From Sphingomonas pokkalii (lineage in GTDB: Bacteria; Pseudomonadota; Alphaproteobacteria; Sphingomonadales; Sphingomonadaceae): 51,396 nucleotides of DNA. The position numbers were made by a program, and so were the translations under genes. This document shows, in pieces, positions 42,386 to 50,533 of this stretch (position 1 is its first letter; every line of letters begins with the position of its first letter). The notes beneath the pieces are model-generated. The model had not been told where the DNA came from and did not search any database. It worked only from the letters and a program-made list of their open reading frames with translations. The stretch is from assembly GCF_003096275.1 (NCBI RefSeq), contig NZ_QENQ01000001.1:1805235-1856630 (forward strand), written 5' to 3'.

Positions 42386-43467
42386 ACGACGTGGACCAGC
42401 GGCCGCTTCTGATCACCGGAGGCGCCGGCTTCATCGGATCGAACCTCGCCGATCGGCTGGCGCGACAGGGCGAGACGGTGGTGATCTACGACGCGCTGCG
42501 CCGCCCCGGCGTGGAGCGCAACCTCGCCTGGCTGCAAGGGCAGCATGGCGACCGCATCCGCCCGGTGATCGCGGATATCCGCGAGACGGCGAAGCTCGCC
42601 GAGGCGGTCCGTTCGGCCCGCGCGGTGTTCCACTTCGCGGCGCAGGTGGCGGTGACGACCAGTCTCGCCGATCCGACCGAAGATTTCGAGATCAACCTCG
42701 CCTCGACCTTCGCGCTGCTCGAAGCCGCCCGTGATTCGGCGCCCCCCCCGCCGGTGATCTTCGCTTCCACCAACAAGGTCTATGGCGACCTTGCCGATCT
42801 GCAATTCGCGCTGGACGACAAGGGGTATCGGCCCGTCGACCCGGGCGTGCGGGCGCACGGCATCGGCGAAGGGCGGCCGCTCGATTTCCACACCCCCTAT
42901 GGCTGCTCCAAGGGCGCCGCCGACCAATATGTGCTCGATTATGCGCGCAGCTACGGCCTGCCCGCCACCGTGCTGCGGATGAGCTGTATCTATGGCCAGC
43001 GGCAGATGGGAACCGAAGATCAAGGCTGGGTCGCGCATTTCCTGATCCGCGCGATCGAGGGGGCGCCGATCACCCTTTATGGCGACGGACACCAGGTACG
43101 CGACATTCTCGACGTGTCCGATGCCGTCGATGCCTATATCGCCGCATGGCGACGGATCGGTCGGCTTTCGGGACAGGCGTTCAACCTCGGCGGGGGGCCG
43201 GACAACGCCGTCAGCCTCCGCACGCTGCTCGGGCATGTCGAGGCCATCACCGATCGTCCGCTCGATCTCCGATTCGACGACTGGCGCGCGGGCGACCAGC
43301 GCTATTTCGTCGCTGAGACCAGCAGGGCGCGGACGCTATTGGAACTGGGCACCCCGATCGGTTGGCGGGACGGCGTTACCGCCCTCGCGCGCTGGCTGGC
43401 CGAGCAACGCGGACTGCCCCTCGGTCGATCGATGCCGCGGGCGCCGCTGGCGGCAACCGCGCTGTGA
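42382..43467 (+). CDS. Nucleotide-sugar epimerase, CDP-paratose 2-epimerase-like
   Basis: A 361-residue extended SDR with PLLITGGAGFIGSNLADRL at the start and the catalytic Tyr/Lys in TPYGCSKGAADQY. The ASTNKVYGD and MSCIYGQRQMG segments are typical of the CDP-paratose/tyvelose 2-epimerase group. The preferred reaction would be C2 epimerisation of a deoxy or neutral nucleotide sugar, but the specificity is inferred. ATG 42382 overlaps the previous stop by four bases; its own stop overlaps the next GTG start. Confidence 0.87.
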   Translation: MNDVDQRPLLITGGAGFIGSNLADRLARQGETVVIYDALRRPGVERNLAWLQGQHGDRIRPVIADIRETAKLAEAVRSARAVFHFAAQVAVTTSLADPTEDFEINLASTFALLEAARDSAPPPPVIFASTNKVYGDLADLQFALDDKGYRPVDPGVRAHGIGEGRPLDFHTPYGCSKGAADQYVLDYARSYGLPATVLRMSCIYGQRQMGTEDQGWVAHFLIRAIEGAPITLYGDGHQVRDILDVSDAVDAYIAAWRRIGRLSGQAFNLGGGPDNAVSLRTLLGHVEAITDRPLDLRFDDWRAGDQRYFVAETSRARTLLELGTPIGWRDGVTALARWLAEQRGLPLGRSMPRAPLAATAL

Positions 43468-44585
43468 TCGCCCCGGCGCCGCTGCGACTGCTGCTCACCA
43501 CCGACGCGGTCGGCGGCGTATGGCAGTACAGCATCGACCTTGCCGCCACGCTGGCCGAGCAGGGCGTGGACACGCTGCTGGTCCAGCTCGGGCCGCGGCC
43601 GAGCGATGCACAGCGGGCGGAGGCCCAGGCCATCGACCGCGTGACCCTCGTCGAAACCGGGCTGCCGCTCGATTGGCTGAGCGACGGGCCCGGCCCGGTG
43701 CGTGCCGCCGGCGTGGAGATCGGCCGACTGGCGCGGCTGCATGGGGCCGATCTTGTACAGTGCAACATGCCCACGCTCGCCGCGACGGCGGCGCCGGGCG
43801 TGCCGGTGTTGGCGGTCACACATGGCTGCGTTTCCACCTGGTGGCAGCATGCCCGGCCCGGCGTGCCGCTGGATTCCGGTTTCACCTGGCATCGCGCGCT
43901 GACCGAAGAGGGGCTGCGCGCCGCCGACCGGGTGATCGCGCCGTCGGCCGAGTATGCCAAGGTCGTGCATCGCCAGTACGGGCTGCCGACAGTGCCGAGC
44001 GTGGTGCACAACGGCCGAACGCCGCTGGTGACGCCGCGGCGCGAACCGGTGCAGGACTGCGTGCTCACGGTCGGACGGCTGTGGGACCCGGTGAAGGGTG
44101 CCGATCTGCTCGACAGGGTTGCAGGAGAACTCTCGGTCCCGTTTCACGCCGCCGGCGCCACGACCGGACCGCATGGCGAGACGGCACGATTGCACCATCT
44201 GCACCTGCTCGGCCAGCTCGACAGCGCGGCACTCGCGCGGCGGCTTGCGGCACGCCCGGTGTTCGTCTCCGCTGCGTGCTTCGAACCGTTCGGCCTTGCG
44301 GTACTGGAGGCGGCTACCGCCGGTTGCGCCCTGGTGCTGGCCGACATTCCGGTGTTTCGCGAACTGTGGGACGGCGTCGCCCTGTTCGTGCCGCCGCGTG
44401 ACCCGGCCGGATATTACGGCGCGATCGAACGGCTGATCGGCGATCTCGCGCTGCGCTGCCGCCTGGGGGATGCCGCTGCTGCGCAGGCGGGCCGCTACAC
44501 GCCCGCCCGCATGGCCGACGCCATGCTCTCCCTCTATCGCCAGCGCCTCGCCGAGCGCGCGCCCGCCGGAAAGGTCGCGGCATGA
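43464..44585 (+). CDS. GT4-like glycosyltransferase
   Basis: A 373-residue GT-B enzyme starting at GTG 43464 (GTGA overlap with the preceding gene). The N-terminal glycine-rich acceptor loop is TTDAVGGVWQYSIDL, HGCVSTWW follows near residue 120, and the donor-site E-x7-E motif is present as CFEPFGLAVLEAATAG. It transfers a sugar from a nucleotide donor, probably with retention, in the cytoplasm. It is followed, by overlap, by three CgeB-like transferases. Confidence 0.87.
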   Translation: MIAPAPLRLLLTTDAVGGVWQYSIDLAATLAEQGVDTLLVQLGPRPSDAQRAEAQAIDRVTLVETGLPLDWLSDGPGPVRAAGVEIGRLARLHGADLVQCNMPTLAATAAPGVPVLAVTHGCVSTWWQHARPGVPLDSGFTWHRALTEEGLRAADRVIAPSAEYAKVVHRQYGLPTVPSVVHNGRTPLVTPRREPVQDCVLTVGRLWDPVKGADLLDRVAGELSVPFHAAGATTGPHGETARLHHLHLLGQLDSAALARRLAARPVFVSAACFEPFGLAVLEAATAGCALVLADIPVFRELWDGVALFVPPRDPAGYYGAIERLIGDLALRCRLGDAAAAQAGRYTPARMADAMLSLYRQRLAERAPAGKVAA

Positions 44586-45694
44586 AGATCGTCTATTTCA
44601 CCCATTCGCTCGCGTCGTGCTGGAACCATGGCAACGCGCATTTCCTGCGCGGCGTACTCAGCGAACTGATCGCCCGCGGCCATGACGTGATAGTCTGGGA
44701 ACCGGAGGACGCCTGGAGCCTGAACAACCTGCTCGCCGATCATGGCCAGCCAGGCCTGGCGGCCTATCGCGAGGCCTATCCCGAGCTGAAGTCCCGCACC
44801 TACACTCCCATGTGCACACCCGCAGAGATGATCGGGGACGCGGACCTCGTGATCGTCCATGAGTGGAATGATCCCAGGCTGGTTTCCCGCATCGGCCATG
44901 CCCGCGCGATGGGCGGCAATTTCACCCTGTTCTTTCACGACACCCACCACCGCGCGGTCAGCGAGCCCACGGCAATGCGGGCCTATGACCTGAACGATTA
45001 TGACGGCGTACTAGCCTTTGGCGAGACGCTAGCCGAGGTGTATCGCGGCTGGGGCTGGGGCGATCGCGTCTGGGTGTGGCACGAGGCCGCCGATCTCCGA
45101 CGCTTCCGGCCGCCAACGCAGGAGAGCGAACGCCAAGGCCTGGTCTGGATCGGCAATTGGGGCGATGGCGAACGGACCGAGGAGCTGGAGCGCTTCCTGT
45201 TCGAGCCGGCCGCCGGGGCGGGCCTGCCGCTCGACATCTACGGTGTCCGCTATCCCGACGACGCCAGGGCAATGCTCGCCCGGCACGGCGCGCAGTACCA
45301 TGGCTGGGCACCGAATGCCCGCGCGCCCGAGATCTTTGCGCACCATCTCGCCACCGTTCATGTGCCGCGGCGCTATTATGCGACGATCCTGCCGGGCATC
45401 CCGACCATCCGCGTATTCGAGGCGCTCGCCTGCGGCATCCCGCTGGTCTCCGCCCCCTGGAACGATGCCGAAGGGCTGTTCCGGCCGGGCGCCGATTACC
45501 TGGTTGCCAGCGATGGTGCCGAGATGACCCGCCACCTCGTCGCACTCCGCGACGATGCCGGTCTCCGCGCCTCGCTGGTCGCCAACGGTCTCGAGACGAT
45601 CCGCACCCGCCACAGCTGCGCGCACCGCGTCGACGAACTGCTCGCCATCGTCGCCCGGCTAGCGCCCCACAAACCCATCGAGGAAGCCGCATGA
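44582..45694 (+). CDS. CgeB-like glycosyltransferase 1
   Basis: A 370-residue GT-B protein beginning MKIVYFTHSLASCWNHGNAH. The C-terminal half has GLVWIGNWGDGERTEELERF, ILPGIPTIRVFEALACGIPL and GADYLVAS, the CgeB/Glyco_trans_1_2 pattern of spore-coat and maturation glycosyltransferases. Its N-terminus is similar to those of the next two genes, so the three look like duplicates. The histidine-rich FFHDTHHRAVS segment lies near residue 118. ATGA overlap on both sides. Confidence 0.83.
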   Translation: MKIVYFTHSLASCWNHGNAHFLRGVLSELIARGHDVIVWEPEDAWSLNNLLADHGQPGLAAYREAYPELKSRTYTPMCTPAEMIGDADLVIVHEWNDPRLVSRIGHARAMGGNFTLFFHDTHHRAVSEPTAMRAYDLNDYDGVLAFGETLAEVYRGWGWGDRVWVWHEAADLRRFRPPTQESERQGLVWIGNWGDGERTEELERFLFEPAAGAGLPLDIYGVRYPDDARAMLARHGAQYHGWAPNARAPEIFAHHLATVHVPRRYYATILPGIPTIRVFEALACGIPLVSAPWNDAEGLFRPGADYLVASDGAEMTRHLVALRDDAGLRASLVANGLETIRTRHSCAHRVDELLAIVARLAPHKPIEEAA

Positions 45695-46776
45695 AGATCG
45701 CATTCTACGGATCCAGCCTGCTCTCTTCCTACTGGAACGGCGCCGCGACCTATTATCGCGGCATCCTGAAGGCACTGGCTGCACGCGGCCATGACATCCG
45801 CTTCTACGAACCTGACGCCTTCGACCGCCAGCAGCACCGGGACATTGATCCACCGGCCTGGGCCAAGGTCGTCGTCTATCCTGCCACGGACGAGGGCCTT
45901 CGCAGCGTCCTCGCCGAGGCGCACCATGCGGATGTGGTGGTGAAGGCAAGCGGCGTCGGCATCTTCGATCGCGAGCTTATCGAGGCGCTGCGCACCGCCC
46001 CGCGCGCCGATGCGCTGCGCATCTTCTGGGACGTCGATGCCGCAGCGACACTCGACGAAATGCGCAGCGATCCGGCCCATCCAGTGCGCGCCATGCTTCC
46101 CGAAATAGACCTGGTCCTCACCTATGGCGGCGGCCCGCCTGTGATCGATGCCTATGCGGCGATGGGCGCGCGGGAATGCATCCCGGTGTACAACGCGCTC
46201 GATCCCGAAACGCACCACCCGGCCCCTGCTGATCCGCGCTTCGCCGCCGATCTGGCGCTGCTCGCCAACCGCCTGCCCGATCGCGAGGCGCGGATCGAGG
46301 AGTTCTTCCTCCGTGCCGCCGCGCTCGCTCCCCGCCGCAACTTCCTGCTCGGCGGCAATGGCTGGCATGACATGGCAATGCCGCCGAACGTCCGCGCGAT
46401 CGGCCATGTCGGAACCGCCGATCACAACGCCTTCAACAGCGCGCCCCGGGCGGTACTGAACGTCGCCCGCGATTCGATGGCGGCCATCGGCTTCTCCCCC
46501 GCCACCCGCGTGTTCGAGGCGGCGGGCGCGGCGGCCTGCCTGATCACCGATGCATGGGAAGGCATCGAACTGTTCCTGAGGCCCCAGGAAGTGCTCATCG
46601 CCCGCGACGGGCAGGACGTTGCCGAGCATCTCGCCACCCTGACCCCCGAACGCGCCCGCACGATCGGCGCCGCGGCGAGGGTTCGCGTGCTGGCGGAGCA
46701 CAGCTACGACCTGCGGGGCGCGCAGGTCGATGCAATCCTCAAGTCGCGCCGAGCTCGCGAAAGGAAGGCCGCATGA
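45691..46776 (+). CDS. CgeB-like glycosyltransferase 2
   Basis: A 361-residue paralogue of its neighbours, beginning MKIAFYGSSLLSSYWNGAAT. The central FWDVDAAATLDEM segment and the C-terminal AIGFSPATRVFEAAGAAACL and DAWEGIELFLRP segments place it in the CgeB-like GT-B group. The FxxDVD segment could hold a metal or donor phosphate, by analogy only. The start at 45691 overlaps the previous stop. Confidence 0.83.
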   Translation: MKIAFYGSSLLSSYWNGAATYYRGILKALAARGHDIRFYEPDAFDRQQHRDIDPPAWAKVVVYPATDEGLRSVLAEAHHADVVVKASGVGIFDRELIEALRTAPRADALRIFWDVDAAATLDEMRSDPAHPVRAMLPEIDLVLTYGGGPPVIDAYAAMGARECIPVYNALDPETHHPAPADPRFAADLALLANRLPDREARIEEFFLRAAALAPRRNFLLGGNGWHDMAMPPNVRAIGHVGTADHNAFNSAPRAVLNVARDSMAAIGFSPATRVFEAAGAAACLITDAWEGIELFLRPQEVLIARDGQDVAEHLATLTPERARTIGAAARVRVLAEHSYDLRGAQVDAILKSRRARERKAA

Positions 46777-48872
46777 AGCTGGTCGTCCTCGGCCTCAGCC
46801 TCGGCTCCTCCTGGGGCAACGGCCATGCCACCACCTTCCGGGCGTTGCTCCGCGCCTTTGCCGCGCGGGGCCATGAGGTGCTCTTCCTCGAACGCGAAGT
46901 GCCCTGGTATGCGGGTCCGCATCGCGACCTGGTCGATCCCGATTTCTGTCGGCTCGAATATTACCGCACGCTCGCCGATCTCGACGGCTGGCGCGCGCAG
47001 ATCGCGCAGGCCGATGCCGTGATGGTCGGATCCTATGTGCCCGACGGCGTCGAGATCGGAACCTTCGTCCAGAAAATCGCCAAGGGCGCCACCGCCTTTT
47101 ACGATATCGACACGCCGGTCACCCTCGCCAAGCTCGCCCGCGGCGACTTCGAGTATCTCACGCCCGCGCTGATCCCCGGCTATGACGTGTATCTGAGCTT
47201 CACCGGCGGCCCGACACTGGATCGGATCGAGCGCGTGTTCGGCAGCACGGCCGCGCGCGCTCTTTACTGTTCCGTCGACACCGAGGCCTACCGCCCGCTG
47301 CAGGTGCCGAAGCGCTGGGATCTCACCTATCTCGGCACCTATAGCCCCGATCGTCAGCCGACGCTGGAGAGGCTGCTGCTGGAACCCGCCCGCCGCCGCC
47401 CGGATTTGCGGTTCGCGGTGGCGGGCCCGCAATATCCGGACGAGATCGACTGGCCGGCCAATGTCGAACGGATCGCACATTTGCCGCCGGCCGAACATCC
47501 GGGCTTTTATTCCGCCTCGCGCATGACGCTGAACGTCACCCGCGCTGACATGATCGCGGCAGGCTGGTCTCCGTCGGTGCGGCTGTTCGAGGCGGCGGCG
47601 TGCGGCACGCCGATCCTCTCGGACCGCTGGGAAGGCATTGAAAGCCTGTTCGTACCCGACGACGAGATCCTGCTTGCCGACACGACCGCGGACGCCCTCG
47701 CAGCCCTGGATGGCGACGTCGAGGCGATCGGCAAAGCCGCGCGCCGCCGCCTGCTCGAACGCCACGACGCCACCCACCGCGCGGCGGAACTGGAAGCGCA
47801 TCTCGACGAAGCGAGGGCGCGCCGCCGCAACACGCGTCCAGAGAGGAATGCCCCGATGACGACGAAACAAGAAAAGTCCCTGATCCTGGTCGCCGGAGGC
47901 GCCGGCTTCATCGGTTCGCACCTCTGCTCGGCGCTGCTCGATCGGGGCGAACAGGTGGTGTGTCTCGACAGCCTGCAAACGTCGAACCTGTCCAATCTGT
48001 GTGCGCTGGAAGACCGGCCCGGCTTCGAGTTCGTGCGCGGCGACATCGTCGATGCGCTGCCGGCAAGCATTCTGGAACGCGCCCACCGCTTCAAGCAGAT
48101 CTACAATCTCGCCTGCGCGGCCTCGCCGCCGCAATATCAGGTGGATCCGGAGCATACGATGCTCACCAACGTGGTGGGTACCGATCGCCTGCTGCGCCTG
48201 GCCTCCGCAGCTGGTGCGCGGTTCCTGCTCACCTCGACCTCGGAGGTCTATGGCGATCCGGAAGCGCATCCCCAGCGCGAGGAATATCGCGGCTGGGTAA
48301 GCTGCACAGGGCCCCGCGCCTGTTACGACGAGGGAAAACGCGCAGCGGAAGCACTGACCTATGATTTCTGCCGCACAGGCCGGACCGAGGTGCGGGTTGC
48401 GCGCATCTTCAACACCTATGGGCCGCACATGCACGTCGATGACGGGCGGGTCGTATCGAACCTGATCGTCCAGGCGCTGTCCGGCAGGCCGCTGACCCTG
48501 TACGGCGATGGCAGCCAGACCCGCAGCTTCTGCTATGTCTCCGATCTGGTGCGGGGCCTGATCTTGCTGATGAACAGCGACGTGACCGGCCTCGAACCCG
48601 TCAATCTTGGAAATCCGCACGAGATCACGGTTGGCGAGCTGGCGGAACACATCGCGGCAATGGCAGGCACCCCGCGGGCGGTGGAGTATCGCCCACTGCC
48701 GACGGATGATCCGCGGCGGCGCCGGCCCGACATCGCGCGCGCGCGGGAGCTTCTCGCTTGGGAACCGAAGATACCGCTCGCGATCGGCCTGCAGAGGACG
48801 TTCGACTGGTTCGCAGCAACCGTCAAAGGGCCTGGCTTTGGATCGGAGTTGGTGAGGGTAGCGGCCGAGTGA
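46773..48872 (+). CDS. Fusion: CgeB-like glycosyltransferase 3 and UDP-glucuronate decarboxylase-like SDR
   Basis: One open frame of 699 residues. Residues 1-350 are a CgeB-like transferase (MKLVVLGLSLGSSWGNGHAT, FYDIDTPVTLAKL, AAGWSPSVRLFEAAACGTPI). After a short basic linker, residues 362-699 are an extended SDR with LVAGGAGFIGSHLCSALL and ACYDEGKRAAEAL, the YxxxK signature of UDP-xylose synthases (UXS). The SDR would turn UDP-glucuronate into UDP-xylose or a 4-keto pentose, right beside the transferase that could use it. An internal GAGAGG (47841-47846) before ATG 47856 could also start the SDR alone, so two products are possible. The frame is clean across the junction. Confidence 0.82.
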   Translation: MKLVVLGLSLGSSWGNGHATTFRALLRAFAARGHEVLFLEREVPWYAGPHRDLVDPDFCRLEYYRTLADLDGWRAQIAQADAVMVGSYVPDGVEIGTFVQKIAKGATAFYDIDTPVTLAKLARGDFEYLTPALIPGYDVYLSFTGGPTLDRIERVFGSTAARALYCSVDTEAYRPLQVPKRWDLTYLGTYSPDRQPTLERLLLEPARRRPDLRFAVAGPQYPDEIDWPANVERIAHLPPAEHPGFYSASRMTLNVTRADMIAAGWSPSVRLFEAAACGTPILSDRWEGIESLFVPDDEILLADTTADALAALDGDVEAIGKAARRRLLERHDATHRAAELEAHLDEARARRRNTRPERNAPMTTKQEKSLILVAGGAGFIGSHLCSALLDRGEQVVCLDSLQTSNLSNLCALEDRPGFEFVRGDIVDALPASILERAHRFKQIYNLACAASPPQYQVDPEHTMLTNVVGTDRLLRLASAAGARFLLTSTSEVYGDPEAHPQREEYRGWVSCTGPRACYDEGKRAAEALTYDFCRTGRTEVRVARIFNTYGPHMHVDDGRVVSNLIVQALSGRPLTLYGDGSQTRSFCYVSDLVRGLILLMNSDVTGLEPVNLGNPHEITVGELAEHIAAMAGTPRAVEYRPLPTDDPRRRRPDIARARELLAWEPKIPLAIGLQRTFDWFAATVKGPGFGSELVRVAAE
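47841..47858 (+). promoter_or_regulatory. Internal ribosome site and start for the SDR half of the fusion
   Basis: GAGAGG at 47841-47846 lies nine bases before ATG 47856, inside the long frame, at the exact border between the transferase and decarboxylase-like domains. This is where a separate gene would start if the two were unfused, and it may allow production of a free SDR besides the fusion. Confidence 0.45.
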
Positions 48873-49075
48873 CGCCGTGTGCCGACGCCTCTTCCGCCAT
48901 GGCGGGCAAGGGCGGAGGGGCGTCCTGTTGTCAAAGCAGCGACGCGCGCGGCGGCGTCTGCGATGTTCCGCAGAGGCTGTTGATCGGACATCGAGCTGCG
49001 CATTGCGAGCCGCTACCCGCCCGCCGGCCGCCCTATGCCTCTCTCGTCAGCAGGTCATGCCGAGTGAAGCGGCCT
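48873..49075. other. Intergenic region at the end of the glycan cluster
   Basis: No gene is supported between the end of the rightward cluster and the stop of the next leftward gene. Open frames on both strands are arginine-rich shadows. I saw no clear terminator hairpin. Confidence 0.45.
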
Positions 49076-49330
49076 TCAATCGTCCTTTCGATCCCCTTTC
49101 AGCGGCAAGACGGTCCCACGCATCACCGGTGACTCGGCACACCATGCTGCTGGGGCACGCGGATCTTCTTGAAGATCCAGCACATCGGAGGGATGCCCGG
49201 CGCTGGATCGCTCGAGATGCAGTTCGGCGAGCGCACAATGCGCCTGCACCGCCTCCGGGCAAAGAGACCGCTGCGCGGCGTTGAGTTCGGCAACCGCGCG
49301 GGCATAATGATAATCATCGATATCGCGCAT
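49076..49330 (-). CDS. Small hypothetical protein, helix-rich
   Basis: An 84-residue protein starting at ATG 49330 behind GGAGA. The first half (MRDIDDYHYARAVAELNAAQ, RSLCPEAVQAHCALAELHLE) looks like two amphipathic helices of the kind seen in small tetratricopeptide-like proteins of sphingomonads. The second half is less ordered. I cannot assign a function. It lies downstream of the Crp-type gene on the same strand. Confidence 0.55.
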   Translation of the reverse strand: MRDIDDYHYARAVAELNAAQRSLCPEAVQAHCALAELHLERSSAGHPSDVLDLQEDPRAPAAWCAESPVMRGTVLPLKGDRKDD

Positions 49331-49415
49331 GATCGTCTCCGCTTGTCTTGACGACGAGCTTGCCTGATGGTGTCTACGTGCGCGCTTACCTTGTATAGGC
49401 CGTGCGACGAACCGT

Positions 49416-50126
49416 TCAGGCAGTCACGCGAGCGGGCGTTCGGCCAAGTCGGTGTGAAAGCGCAGCCGGGTCTAGAAGCGTCACCAAGCTGCCGCGCCAT
49501 TCCAGGTCCCCGTCTCGTCGCGCCTGCTGGAGCATGCGGTTGATGTGGACGGGCGTCAGGCCGAGCGCGTCGGCCAGCATCTCCTGCGTCAGCGGTACCT
49601 CGAAACTGTCGCCCTGAACCAAGTCGGCAAGCGCCAACCGTTCGTGGATTTCCAGCATCAGATCGCAGATGCGATCGAGTGCATTGAGCCGCCCCAGCCT
49701 CGTGATCTGGGCAAGGAGATAGGCCTCCTCCAAGGCATTGCTTGCCGCATATGCCTGCCGAAGTTCGGGCAGGTCCACGTCGGGCACGGTGGCTACCTTG
49801 GCGTCGGTCAGGGTCTGCACCGTGGACACCGCCAGCGGCCGGTCATGCCGGCACAAGCCGATCAGGTCGCCCGGAAGCAGAAAGCTCAGGAACTGGCGAC
49901 GGCCGTCCGCCAGGATTCGAACGCGCGCAGCCCATCCGCTGACAAGCAGCATCGGCTCTGGCACCGCTCGCCCTTCGATCAGCAGTTCACGCCGCATCGG
50001 CACGCGCCGCGGCTCCCGCACCGCAAGGGCGATCAGGTCACGCGCGGCATCCCCGAGCGGCGCGATGCGGGACAGGCGATGGAGAGCCGGCGAATCGAAG
50101 GTGGACACAGGCTTCGCGAACATCAT
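49416..50126 (-). CDS. Crp/Fnr-family transcriptional regulator
   Basis: A 236-residue regulator. Residues about 15-135 form a cNMP-binding-like beta barrel (ELLIEGRAVPEPMLLVSGWA, FLSFLLPGDLIGLCRHDRP) and residues 150-225 a Crp winged helix (VPLTQEMLADALGLTPVHIN, RMLQQARRDG). The cAMP-binding arginine/glutamate cassette is not evident, and the Fnr cysteines are absent, so the ligand is unknown. I chose ATG 50126 because it overlaps the stop of the receiver gene by ATGA; a GTG at 50132 is possible. It is the third gene of a signalling operon. Confidence 0.87.
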   Translation of the reverse strand: MMFAKPVSTFDSPALHRLSRIAPLGDAARDLIALAVREPRRVPMRRELLIEGRAVPEPMLLVSGWAARVRILADGRRQFLSFLLPGDLIGLCRHDRPLAVSTVQTLTDAKVATVPDVDLPELRQAYAASNALEEAYLLAQITRLGRLNALDRICDLMLEIHERLALADLVQGDSFEVPLTQEMLADALGLTPVHINRMLQQARRDGDLEWRGSLVTLLDPAALSHRLGRTPARVTA

Positions 50127-50533
50127 GGACACAAGGCATCTCCCAAGAGCGCGCGGAGGTGCGCCGTTAGCGTACGAAGCTGGATGGGCTTGGTAAGTCG
50201 GGGAACGTCCCGAAACTGCTCGGGCAAGGCCCAGGTGTCGTAGCCGGTCAACAGCAGATAGGGCACGCTACGCCGCGTTAACGATTCGGCGATAGCATAG
50301 GAAAATCCGCCTTCCAGATGGACGTCGAGCACCGCGGCATCGAGGTGCTCGCCATCGGCCAGTGCCAATCCCTGATCAAGTTGCGGCACGGGGCCGACGA
50401 CTTGGGCACCGGCATCGGTGATCGCCCGCGCCACGTCCATTGCGATGAAGTACTCGTCCTCCACGACCAGAACACGCAGACCCGAAAGCGTATCATCCAT
50501 GATAAAGGTGCTTTCCATCGCGCGCCGGATCAT
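50123..50533 (-). CDS. Single-domain response regulator
   Basis: A 136-residue receiver-only protein. The acidic pair is in VLVVEDEYFIAMDVA, the phospho-accepting aspartate in AAVLDVHLEGG, the switch threonine in LLLTGYD and the lysine in RLTKPIQ. There is no output domain, as in the stand-alone receivers that pair with HWE kinases in alphaproteobacteria. The ATG at 50533 overlaps the kinase stop (ATGA); ATG 50518 is an alternative. It would be phosphorylated by the upstream kinase and act through protein contacts, perhaps on the general stress pathway. Confidence 0.87.
   Translation of the reverse strand: MIRRAMESTFIMDDTLSGLRVLVVEDEYFIAMDVARAITDAGAQVVGPVPQLDQGLALADGEHLDAAVLDVHLEGGFSYAIAESLTRRSVPYLLLTGYDTWALPEQFRDVPRLTKPIQLRTLTAHLRALLGDALCP

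Noticed and set aside
46704..48650. A 648-codon leftward frame under the fusion gene
   Set aside because: Antisense to a gene with clear catalytic motifs; no motif of its own.
48533..49003. A 156-codon leftward frame at the end of the glycan cluster
   Set aside because: Mostly antisense to the decarboxylase-like domain, with shadow-like Ser/Arg composition.
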